Positions 11,000 to 17,918 of a stretch of DNA of 64,000 bases are shown in pieces (positions within the stretch are counted from its first letter, which is position 1; the number at the start of each line of letters is the position of its first letter). The stretch is from Saprospiraceae bacterium (lineage in GTDB: Bacteria > Bacteroidota > Bacteroidia > Chitinophagales > Saprospiraceae). The notes under the pieces are model-generated. The model searched no databases, was not told the origin of the DNA, and was given only the letters and a program-made list of their open reading frames with translations. The position numbers and the translations under genes were made by a program. The stretch covers positions 992,001-1,056,000 of the forward strand of contig JAHBTU010000003.1 of NCBI GenBank assembly GCA_019638455.1. Reading direction: 5' to 3'.

Positions 11000-12334
11000 T
11001 TACCGCGCCAACTTTTCCAATTTTTTCAAATAAGGCAAAAAATGCACTTCCACCGCATGGCGCGGGCTTTTGAAAAACGCCCGCTCGGTGGCTTGGCCCT
11101 CTTCCTCTGCCAACTGCTGCCAGTGAGCAGGGAGCGCCCATTGGCCTTTCAGCAGGCGGGCCACCAAGCGGGCCTGCGCTTCCGAAAGCGGCCAAATACT
11201 GCCCTGGGGCTGCACCAACCCTATGAAAAACAACGACTTGTGTGCCGGATGAAAAATGCGGAGATAGAGCGGCACGCTTAGCGCGTTTTCCCAATCAATA
11301 AAGTCTTTGTCGAAAAATGGAAGATTCATCAGATACCCTGTGGCGGCGATGATGACATCATATTCGGAGGAGGAGCCATCGGTGAAGCGAACGGTGCGGC
11401 CTTCCACGCGCTCAATGCCGGGGCGCGGATGCACCTTGCCATGACGGATTTTTTCGAGCATCTCCGAGTTGACGGTAGGGTGGGAGCGGGTGGGGGGAAA
11501 GTCCGGCTCAGGCAGGCCGTAGTAGCGATAGCGACCCACTTGCACACGGACGCTTATTTTGTGCAGCGCATCCTGCACCGAACGCGGCAACCAAATCATT
11601 TTCGCGGCAAAAATATCGGTGGGCCTGCCGAGGAAAAATTTCGGGATAATGTATTGCGGGCTACGAACACTGATGTCAACACGCTCGGCCACACGGCTGG
11701 TTTCCACGGCGCAGTCGCATCCCGAATTGCCAGCCCCTACCACAAGCACTCGCTTGCCCTCGAAGCCTTGATTGTTCTTAAAACTATGGGAATGAAAGTA
11801 TTGCCCCGTAAAATCATCTCTCCAGACGGGGTGGCGCGGTGCAGAGTGGTGACCATTGGCCACGAGCAAATAATCAAACTCTTCGGCGGAGCCATCCACA
11901 AGCGTGAGTCGCCAACGTTCCTGTTCGATTTTTTCCGCCTTGAGCACTTCCGTTTTAAAGCGGATATGTTTTCGCAAGTCAAACTTGTCGGCATATTGTT
12001 GGAAATAGGCCAACACCTGCCGATGACTGGGGTAGTCGGGGTACTCTGCGGGCATGGGGAAATCGCTGAAGCGCGAAAGCCACTTGCTGGAGATGATGTG
12101 CGTGGTTTCACACACGCTGCTATGGCTCTCGGAAGCGGTATAGACCCAGTTGCCGCCGATTTGGTCGTTTTTTTCAAAGCAAACCAAATTGTCGAGGCCG
12201 TTTTCTGTCAGCACTTTGATGGCCGCCAGGCCTGAGCAGCCTGCGCCGATAATGGCGATGCGAGGTGATTGAATGTCTGCGTTAGTTGTGTGCACGGGTA
12301 GCGGTTGGTGTGGTAAAGGTTTTTTGCGGGGCAT
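11000..12334 (-). CDS. Flavin-containing monooxygenase
   Basis: A 444-residue class B flavoprotein monooxygenase. The FAD-binding Rossmann motif is GAGCSG (residues 30-35) followed by FEKNDQIGGNW. The FMO fingerprint FTGQYFHSHSF is at 175-185, the NADPH-binding motif GAGNSG at 200-205, and ATGY near the C-terminal third. It oxidises a soft nucleophile (N or S) or carries out Baeyer-Villiger chemistry using NADPH and O2; the substrate is not evident. ATG 12334 was chosen because the frame further upstream consists of the palindromic repeat at 12336-12462. A short gap to the ABC exporter suggests co-transcription. Confidence 0.85.
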   Translation of the reverse strand: MPRKKPLPHQPLPVHTTNADIQSPRIAIIGAGCSGLAAIKVLTENGLDNLVCFEKNDQIGGNWVYTASESHSSVCETTHIISSKWLSRFSDFPMPAEYPDYPSHRQVLAYFQQYADKFDLRKHIRFKTEVLKAEKIEQERWRLTLVDGSAEEFDYLLVANGHHSAPRHPVWRDDFTGQYFHSHSFKNNQGFEGKRVLVVGAGNSGCDCAVETSRVAERVDISVRSPQYIIPKFFLGRPTDIFAAKMIWLPRSVQDALHKISVRVQVGRYRYYGLPEPDFPPTRSHPTVNSEMLEKIRHGKVHPRPGIERVEGRTVRFTDGSSSEYDVIIAATGYLMNLPFFDKDFIDWENALSVPLYLRIFHPAHKSLFFIGLVQPQGSIWPLSEAQARLVARLLKGQWALPAHWQQLAEEEGQATERAFFKSPRHAVEVHFLPYLKKLEKLAR

Positions 12335-12335
12335 T

Positions 12336-12462
12336 CGTAACGCCAACCTTCTGGTTGGCGAACTTACTTCGCTCAACTTCGTCGGCCGTTGTATTGTACT
12401 TCGTAACGCCAACCTTCTGGTTGGCGAACGGGTTGTCTCGCCAACTAGAAGGTTGGGGTTAC
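12336..12462. repeat. Three palindromic intergenic repeats
   Basis: Two direct copies (12336-12363 and 12402-12429) start CGTAACGCCAACC and contain the inverted pair GCCAACC/GGTTGGC around TTCT, so each can form a stem-loop. A third, diverged copy (12431-12462) is in the opposite orientation. They fill the gap between the ankyrin gene and the monooxygenase, and the third copy supplies the ankyrin stop codon (TAA at 12461-12459). This resembles REP/BIME-type dispersed elements, which can stabilise or attenuate mRNA between co-directional genes. Confidence 0.7.
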
Positions 12463-13433
12463 TTGAGTATTTTTTTCAACCGGTCAAAATCCTCTTGAGA
12501 AGCAAAGTAGTGCGGCGTGAAGTTTTCGGAGACTTTCTCGACGAGCGAACGAAACGATTTTCCGTCAGCCGTTTTGATGTTCGAGTCGGCACCGCGCTCT
12601 ATAAGGGTCGCGCAAATGCCCCAACGCCCTAATTCCGCTGCTCGCCACAAAGGCGTGATGGGTCCTTGCTCATCGTCGTGCACAGCAGTTGCGTTCGGGT
12701 CGGCACCGAAATCGAGCAACGTCTTGACCGTCGCCTCCGGCTCGCCGTGCGCACCGACGGCTTCGAACAGGATATGACGTTTGAAATAGCGATGTTGGGC
12801 GTTGGCATCGGCGCCATGTTCGAGCAAAAGCCGGAGCAGTTCGGCGTTCCCGACATCAGCGGCGGCAAAATGAATTGGCACTTCCAACCCGCGGTTCACG
12901 CTGTCAAGTTTTGCGCCTGCCTGAAACAGCAACTTGAGGCATTTCATCCTTTCTTCGGGTTTGTAGCCAGAATGGCCGACTGCATTGATGGCGTAAGCGA
13001 GAAGTTCGCCGTCTTCGTTGAGGTTCGGCGGAGGCGTTTGCAGCAGTTCCCACACTTTTCCCGACTTGCCTTCATAGATAGCCCGTGCGATGCGGTCGCG
13101 TTCTTTGTCGGGGAAAATGGGCTTGGCCTCCTCGAGCATGTTGCTCACATTGCGTTTCATATTCCGCCACGAGGGGGCAACTTTTATGAAAAGAATGGGC
13201 AAAGCGACCAGCGCGAAGGCCGTGTATTTTGCCCAGTTGTAGGGTAATAAATTCAAACCAAGCAACACGAACAAAGCGATGATAGCGAGGTAATAAATCG
13301 CCTGCCCCATGCCCCTGCCTGCCGCGTCGCCGCCTTTGGCGGGCGAGAGCGTTTCGGCGATGACCAAAAATGCGAGAATGGCGATGACGAGCCAGTTGAG
13401 GACGGTGATGATTTTGATGATGTTCATGGTCAA
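12459..13433 (-). CDS. Membrane-anchored ankyrin repeat protein
   Basis: A 324-residue protein. Three hydrophobic helices lie within residues 5-95 (NWLVIAILAFLVIAE, YYLAIIALFVLLGLN, FALVALPILFIKV). They are followed by a cytoplasmic-type region with about four ankyrin repeats (residues 130-290): typical pieces are PIHFAAADVGNAELLRLLLE, HGADANAQ, DFGADPNA and TPLWRAAELGRW. Ankyrin repeats mediate protein contacts. Its start overlaps the end of the upstream small membrane protein gene, whose stop is 3 bases before this ATG. That pair lies just downstream of the most distant carB 3'-end copy and could be the oldest cassette in that array. ATG 13427 is an equally good start. Confidence 0.7.
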   Translation of the reverse strand: MTMNIIKIITVLNWLVIAILAFLVIAETLSPAKGGDAAGRGMGQAIYYLAIIALFVLLGLNLLPYNWAKYTAFALVALPILFIKVAPSWRNMKRNVSNMLEEAKPIFPDKERDRIARAIYEGKSGKVWELLQTPPPNLNEDGELLAYAINAVGHSGYKPEERMKCLKLLFQAGAKLDSVNRGLEVPIHFAAADVGNAELLRLLLEHGADANAQHRYFKRHILFEAVGAHGEPEATVKTLLDFGADPNATAVHDDEQGPITPLWRAAELGRWGICATLIERGADSNIKTADGKSFRSLVEKVSENFTPHYFASQEDFDRLKKILK

Positions 13434-13750
13434 TTAGAAAGGCCTGTTTTGATATGGCGGGTTTGTGCTCGTTCCTATCCAATGAAATGCCCAAATCCAG
13501 AACATGGCAAAAAACAATCCCGCCGTGACGAGCAAGCCAGCAAAATTCCAACCGGCCTTAGAGTAATTTTTTGCAAAAAGAAATCGCAGCGAACGGATTA
13601 AAAAATAGACTCCTTGAACAAAATAAACTCCTGTCATGCACAAGGAAAAAAAAATGATTCCATCCCACGCGCTCTAGAGAGCACATAGCCAGCAACAAGA
13701 GGCGCTGACAACAAAAAAAGCCACCAGAGGATTCGCAAAAACTTGAGCAT
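13434..13750 (-). pseudogene. Small membrane protein, frameshifted at A9 run
   Basis: From ATG 13750 the frame encodes MLKFLRILWWLFLLSAPLVA and more, up to MESFFF at the A9 run 13646-13654, then hits a stop. The next frame continues seamlessly with LCMTGVYFVQGVYFLIRSL and a second and third hydrophobic helix, ending at the stop 13434. Adding one base (or removing two) at the run gives one protein of about 105 residues with three membrane helices. The ATG overlaps the stop of the carB 3'-end copy as TGATG, and the downstream stop is 3 bases from the ankyrin gene start, so both were built as a coupled pair. Function unknown. Confidence 0.5.
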
Positions 13751-13826
13751 CAATTGTACAAATACATACTCCGATTCCTTTCCAACTCTCGGGAATACGG
13801 GTCTTTCAAATCCTTGATGAAGTATG
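13750..13826 (-). repeat. carB 3'-end copy (most distal, most diverged)
   Basis: Read leftward it encodes YFIKDLKDPYSRELERN followed by RSMYLYN and a stop, the C-terminus of CarB, with Phe to Ser at one position and TGA in place of TAA. Six of the codon differences from the live carB end (17919 onward) are synonymous and one is not. The homology begins immediately after the stop of the 175-residue gene (13832). The copy shares third-position states with the copy at 17127 (ATT, TTC, CTC, CTT on the plus strand), so these two probably come from related carB alleles. Confidence 0.85.
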
Positions 13827-13831
13827 CATCG

Positions 13832-14359
13832 TCAATCGCAAACTTGAAAGTGAAGATGGAAAACGTACCCCTCGTTTTCAAAAAAGAAATCATCGAACCC
13901 GATTCCGCCCCAATCGTAAAAGAGGTCGTTTTTCGTCCACTCTTCCATTTTCCAACACCTGATATTTTGATTTTGAAAAAAGACCTTAAATACTTCCAAA
14001 AAATCATCCGGCCAAAATCGCCCGTTCTTGTTGGTTTTCAGAGTTTCCTGCATCCACCAAAACCACGGCTGGAGATGGCCTTTCAAGGTGTTTTCCCAAT
14101 CCGTTATTTCTACCAGCCCGCGTTTTTCTTTTAATGGCAAAATAGATTTTCTCTCAGTGTTTCCATCTCTGGTATCCAATCCGTTTTTAATTGTTTGAAA
14201 TACCGTTTCGTGCAAATCGCCTGATTTTTCGATTCGCCTAAAAAAGTAGGTATATCCCACTTCATTAGTGCAATAGTCCATCAGCAATGCCCAAGGGGTC
14301 AAATAGCCGTTGATGAAGTCAATACTGACTTGTTCTGGAGAAATTTGATTGTAAATCAT
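13832..14359 (-). CDS. Unknown cassette protein, 175 aa
   Basis: A 175-residue soluble protein rich in Trp and Phe (PWFWWMQETLKTN, FFEVF-like segments), with an acidic C-terminus (GGIGFDDFFFENEGY). I recognise no domain; the size, aromatic content and acidic tail resemble bacterial immunity-type proteins, but that is only an impression. Its ATG (14359) is one base from the stop codon of the carB 3'-end copy at 14361. Its own stop is about 6 bases from the next copy, so it is a single-gene cassette exactly framed by two carB ends. Its A+T content is higher than the surrounding housekeeping genes, which fits acquisition from elsewhere. Confidence 0.6.
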   Translation of the reverse strand: MIYNQISPEQVSIDFINGYLTPWALLMDYCTNEVGYTYFFRRIEKSGDLHETVFQTIKNGLDTRDGNTERKSILPLKEKRGLVEITDWENTLKGHLQPWFWWMQETLKTNKNGRFWPDDFLEVFKVFFQNQNIRCWKMEEWTKNDLFYDWGGIGFDDFFFENEGYVFHLHFQVCD

Positions 14360-14360
14360 C

Positions 14361-14476
14361 TTAGTTGTACAAATACATACTCCGATTCCTCTCCAATTCC
14401 CTGAAATACGGGTCTTTCAAATCTTTGATGAAGTAAATCGCCTCGCCCGTGCTTTTCATTTCAGGGCCGAGGCGTT
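14361..14476 (-). repeat. carB 3'-end copy, 116 bp
   Basis: The longest partial copy: codons for LGPEMKSTGEAIYFIKDL through the terminal MYLYN and TAA. Against the live carB end it has only three differences in 116 bp, all synonymous (Leu CTG/TTG, Ser AGT/AGC, Pro CCC/CCT). It separates the restriction-modification cassette from the 175-residue cassette. Confidence 0.92.
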
Positions 14477-14497
14477 ATAAGAACACAGTCATGCGAA

Positions 14498-15067
14498 TTA
14501 TCCTACAATTCCAATGATCATCACCGGTACATCAATATTCGCTACGCCTCGTTGTTCCAAATCCCAGACAAATTGCTCGAAATAAGAGACTCCCGTACTC
14601 ATGTGTTCCGCCAATTCTTTAACTGGGACTACCTCAATTCCGGCTTCGATGTGTCCAAGTTTTCTGAAAATCGTCATTTTGGCGCAGACGTTATAAACCA
14701 TGAATGAGTACTTGCCGAATTGCACTTCTACACCTAACTTGTTCTTCACAAAATCCATGTCCCGATATGGGTGCCTTTTTCCTTTGAAGGGACTTTGGTA
14801 TCCATCCACATAAAAATTCTGGCTGTACTCGCACACCTCTTTAACATTTTTCCAGCCCAATGGAAATAGTTCGTCTTTGAAGGCTTTGTTCAGTCCTACC
14901 GGACTATAAAGCATTTTACCGGGCATCGTTTTCTCCCTGCTCTCCTTTGTTCTGTGGTGTTCCGAATTGACGGCCTCAATAGCGCGTACGACTTCTGCCA
15001 ATTCGGTTTTGAAGTGTTTTTGTACATATTCAACACCGCCATTGAAAGAATATATTCCAGCTATTAT
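14498..15067 (-). CDS. BglII/BstYI-like type II restriction endonuclease, start codon lost
   Basis: The frame, read from 15067, gives 189 residues beginning IIAGIYSFNGGVEYVQKHF, aligning with the N-terminus of BstYI-type enzymes. The catalytic triad of the BglII family is intact: Asp105, Glu114 and Gln116 in the spacing D-x8-E-x-Q (DFVKNKLGVEVQ), followed by GKYSFMVYN and MSTGVSYFEQ. The family cleaves sites with a GATC core (AGATCT, RGATCY); the exact site here is inferred only. No ATG, GTG or TTG lies at the expected start: the codon is ATA at 15067-15065, overlapping the methyltransferase stop as CATAATAG. The first usable start is TTG 15001, which would remove 22 residues. Probably silent or very poorly expressed. 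Confidence 0.8.
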   Translation of the reverse strand: MIAGIYSFNGGVEYVQKHFKTELAEVVRAIEAVNSEHHRTKESREKTMPGKMLYSPVGLNKAFKDELFPLGWKNVKEVCEYSQNFYVDGYQSPFKGKRHPYRDMDFVKNKLGVEVQFGKYSFMVYNVCAKMTIFRKLGHIEAGIEVVPVKELAEHMSTGVSYFEQFVWDLEQRGVANIDVPVMIIGIVG

Positions 15068-16008
15068 GGCTCAAACAGGGTTTTTGTTGCGGAAACTTGG
15101 CTATTGTTGGCAGCCCATTCCTTCGGAATGCGAGCTACTTTGTCATTTGACGACGGGACATGGATGGGCTTGTTGATTGGGCGAAATTTGAGTTTCCCTA
15201 ATCGCAGATCGCAGATCCGCTGCTCGGCGATTTGACAATAGTCTGGTTCTTTTTCGATTCCGATGGAGTTTCGTTCATTTTTCAACGCGGCGAGCAAAGT
15301 AGAACCTACCCCAGCAAAAGGGTCCAGAATCCAACTGTTCGGATTAGTCAATGCCAGCACGCACCGTTCAACCAATTCGATTGGAAATTGGCAGGGATGT
15401 TCGGTTTTCTCGGGGTGGTTTGACTTGACATTTGGTATGTTCCACAAAGTCGTTTCCCAATCTTGGGCAACGATCTCCCAAATATCTGAAGGATTTTTCC
15501 CAAGAGGATTGCCCGATGGCTGTCCCTTTTTTTCTCCTTTGAAATGAAGTTTACCCGGATATTTTGAGGGTACACGTACATCATCCAAGTTGAAAATATA
15601 GTTGTCAGTTTTGGTAAACCAAAGAATGGTCTCGTATCGGCCAGAAAATCTGTTACTGGCATGCAAGCCGTGCCCAAAATGCCAAATGATCCGATTGCGC
15701 AGTTGCAACCCATGTTTCTTAAAAATTTGGTAATAAAAAATATCCAATGGAAACACTTCTCCCTTATCAACATAGTTTCCTATCTGCCAACAAATGCTGC
15801 CTTGTGGAGCCAGCACCCGTATTAGCTCGGTAATGATCCCCTCTTGCGTGGCTAAATAAGCCTCAATTGACTGTTTTGTCTCGTAACTCTTGCCGACGTT
15901 GTACGGTGGGGATGTGATGATAAGGTCGAATCTGTTTGCGTTCATATCGCTTAGAGTCGTCTTGGCTTCTCCACATACAACCTGTGCCTGCACCCCGTTA
16001 GGTATATA

Positions 16009-17089
16009 TAGCCCCGTGCATTTTTAAAGGAACAAAGGGCGTATCTTTGCTTCATTTTGAGCATGAAAAAACGTTTGAGTTCAGTTTCGTATGAAGGGAT
16101 GCGCCTGCGAGCGGTAGAGATGTTCCGTTCAGGTAAGAGCCGCCAAGACATCATGTCCAGTTTGGGGATACCCAAATCAACGTTGTCACGATGGCTTGCG
16201 CGATACGATGCAGACAATCCTGCTTGGTACAAGAGCCTTCCGCCAGGCGGAACCCAGAGCAAATTAGGAACCGAAGACCTGCGGCGCCTGGTGGAAGAGT
16301 TGAACAAGGGTTGTACAGCGCAGGGATTTGAAGGGGAAATATGGACGCGGGGTCGCGTTGGTGTTGTGATTGAGCGACTTTTTGGGGTAAAGTATGACCC
16401 ATCCCATGTGGGGCGGTTGCTGAAAAAGGTCGGATGGTCGCTGCAACGGCCTTCCAAACAGGCTCGCCAGCGTTCGGAAGAGCGGGTGCAGAAGTGGTAT
16501 GCAGAGGACATAGGTCGCATTAAAAAAAAGTGAAGCGGAAAACCGCGTATTGTTTCATGCCGATGAGTGTGGGGTTTGCTTGCTGCCCTTTTGCGCCAAA
16601 ACTTGGGCCCCCAAGGGCCAGACTCCGGTGCTTCAAGAATTCAAAAGCCGCGAGCATCTGAATCTGTTCGGCATGATTTCAACCCGGGGTGATTTGTGCT
16701 GGCAAATCCAACGCCTCCCTTTCAAGGCTGAAGATTTTGAGGAGTTTTTCACTTGGTTGAGCACCGAAGAACTGACGAACACCAAAATGCTGGTCGTATG
16801 GGATGGTGCTTCAATTCATAAGGGTCAGCCGGTAAAAGATTTTTTGCAACACAACCCCGGTATAATACACCTCGAAGCACTACCACCTTATTGCCCACAA
16901 CTAAATGCCATAGAATTACTTTGGGATTACCTCAAGTGCCACAAACTCAAAAACCGGATTTTTCTCAATTTGGACGATTTGCAAACTGCCGTAGAATATG
17001 CACTTCACGAAATCGCTGATGACCCCGAACTCATCTGCTCTTTTTTCACTAAATCATCCGTCTCGTTCCTTTAAATATGCACGGGGCTA
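16009..17089 (+). mobile_element. IS630-family insertion sequence, copy 1
   Basis: A 1081-bp element with terminal inverted repeats beginning TAGCCCCGTGCAT and a TA target duplication (16007-16008 and 17090-17091). A TATCTTTG promoter box (16042-16049) precedes the transposase. It is nearly identical to copies at 55937 and 57152, and differs from the second at a handful of bases, so it moved recently. It is inserted in the methyltransferase gene. Confidence 0.95.
16063..17074 (+). CDS. IS630 transposase (frameshifted ORF pair)
   Basis: The first frame (16063-16533) encodes a helix-turn-helix domain (GKSRQDIMSSLGIPKSTLSR) and linker. The second (to 17074) encodes the DDE catalytic domain: FHADECG, LVVWDGASIH and IELLWDYLK supply the three acidic residues. 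The frames join at an A8 run just before the TGA, where losing one A reads IKKSEAENRVLF straight into the second frame. This is the usual IS630 arrangement, in which slippage makes the full transposase of about 336 residues. ATG 16063 was chosen over the in-frame TTG two codons upstream. Confidence 0.88.
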
Positions 17090-17126
17090 TAATCAAACAA
17101 AGGTTCTTTTACTTGCATGGTAGTTT

Positions 17127-17213
17127 TTAATTGTAAAGATACATACTCCGATTCCTTTCCAACTCCCTGAAATACGGGTCTTTCAAATCCTTGATGAAGT
17201 AAATTGCTTCGCC
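17127..17213 (-). repeat. carB 3'-end copy, 87 bp
   Basis: Encodes the 28 C-terminal residues GEAIYFIKDLKDPYFRELER through YLYN plus TAA. Compared with the live end at 17919 it has seven codon changes, all synonymous. It begins one base after the stop codon of higA and separates the toxin-antitoxin cassette from the restriction-modification cassette. Confidence 0.92.
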
Positions 17214-17214
17214 A

Positions 17215-17574
17215 TCAATACGCCTGTATCAGCACCTCCGCCGAAATCTTCAACTCTTGGTTCAGTTTGCGTATCATCTCCAAACTCAGTTTTCGCTCGC
17301 CGGAAAGAATCTCTGACTTGCGACTGCGGCTGCCCAAGATTCGGGTCAGTTCGGATTCGGACAGCGCCAACTGTTCGAGTCGAAATTTGATGGCTTCGAT
17401 AGGATGTGGTTTTGGAACAGGATAATGGACGTTTTCGTAGTCTTTCACCAACAAAGAGAGGATTTCCAATTCATCGCCAGCCTCGGTGCCCGGTTCGAGG
17501 TCAAGTTGCATCAGTTCATAGATGCGCTCCAAAGCTGCCTCGTACTGGGTTTCATTTTTTATCGGTTTTAACAT
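17215..17574 (-). CDS. higA: HigA-type antitoxin
   Basis: A 119-residue protein. The N-terminal half (MLKPIKNETQYEAALERIYE) is the acidic toxin-binding region of HigA/YgjM antitoxins, and the C-terminus has a helix-turn-helix (SESELTRILGSRSRKSEIL). It neutralises HigB and normally represses its own promoter. ATG 17574 was chosen because the frame upstream overlaps higB antagonistically. The start overlaps the 3' end of higB by 23 bases, indicating translational coupling. The stop lies one base from the adjoining carB-end copy. Confidence 0.85.
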   Translation of the reverse strand: MLKPIKNETQYEAALERIYELMQLDLEPGTEAGDELEILSLLVKDYENVHYPVPKPHPIEAIKFRLEQLALSESELTRILGSRSRKSEILSGERKLSLEMIRKLNQELKISAEVLIQAY

Positions 17575-17869
17575 AGCGGACAGTTTTTGCGTCAATTTGG
17601 TCGTACTCTTTGTGCGTCCCAAACCAGACGATGAAAACGATTTTAAATTTGAATTCAATGTCAACAATCAGTCGGTATTTGTTGCCGTGAATGTTGAAAA
17701 TCACCCGTTTGCTACCAACTAACGAAGCGTTCCCAAACTGTTCTTTCAGGCTGTTCGGTGTTTCCCATATTGCCTCGGAAACTTCTTCGTACCATGAAAG
17801 CAAGGCGCCCTCGACTTCGGGGTGTTTTTCCCAATAATGTTTCAGCGTTTTGACGGCGATGACGCGCAT
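17552..17869 (-). CDS. higB: HigB-type mRNA interferase toxin
   Basis: A 105-residue RelE-superfamily toxin of the HigB/YgjN group: MRVIAVKTLKHYWEKHPEVE, FNIHGNKYRLIVDIEF and WFGTHKEYDQIDA are the family signatures. It cleaves mRNA at the ribosome when free of HigA. The toxin-first order is typical of higBA. The gene lies 49 bases after carB, with a promoter-like box between them. Intact in all respects, so this cassette is probably active. Confidence 0.88.
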   Translation of the reverse strand: MRVIAVKTLKHYWEKHPEVEGALLSWYEEVSEAIWETPNSLKEQFGNASLVGSKRVIFNIHGNKYRLIVDIEFKFKIVFIVWFGTHKEYDQIDAKTVRYVKTDKK

Positions 17870-17879
17870 AAGGACGTTG

Positions 17880-17887
17880 CAAAAATA
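17880..17887 (-). promoter_or_regulatory. Putative higBA -7 box (TATTTTTG)
   Basis: On the minus strand this is TAnnTTTG, 10 bases upstream of the higB ATG, in the short gap between carB and higB. It would let the cassette be transcribed independently of carB. Confidence 0.35.
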
Positions 17888-17918
17888 AAAAATGTTCCCA
17901 AATCGGGAGCGGCTTTTA

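Larger units (their letters stand above)
15064..17118 (-). pseudogene. Beta-class DNA methyltransferase split by IS630
   Basis: Cognate methyltransferase of the BglII-like enzyme. Motif IV is TSPPYNVG and motif I is DPFAGVGSTLLAAL; the order IV then I marks the beta class, and TSPPY favours N4-cytosine. Removing the IS (16009-17089) and one copy of its TA duplication joins ATG 17118 (MQVKEPLFDY) in frame with IPNGVQAQVVCGEAKTTL, so the element interrupts codon 10. The intact remainder (15064-15993, 309 aa from GTG 15993) still holds all catalytic motifs and might be made from a start near the element, but the natural start and promoter are separated from it. ATG 17118 is 8 bases after the carB-end copy at 17127. 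Confidence 0.85.

Noticed and set aside
10923..11294. Upstream extension of the ABC exporter frame (124 codons)
   Set aside because: It lies inside the monooxygenase gene on the same strand, in another frame, and is low complexity; the conserved protein starts at 10922.
12482..17214. An integrase or transposase belonging to the carB cassettes
   Set aside because: I looked in every cassette and found only the IS630 transposase, which is a later TA insertion and does not match the cassette borders.
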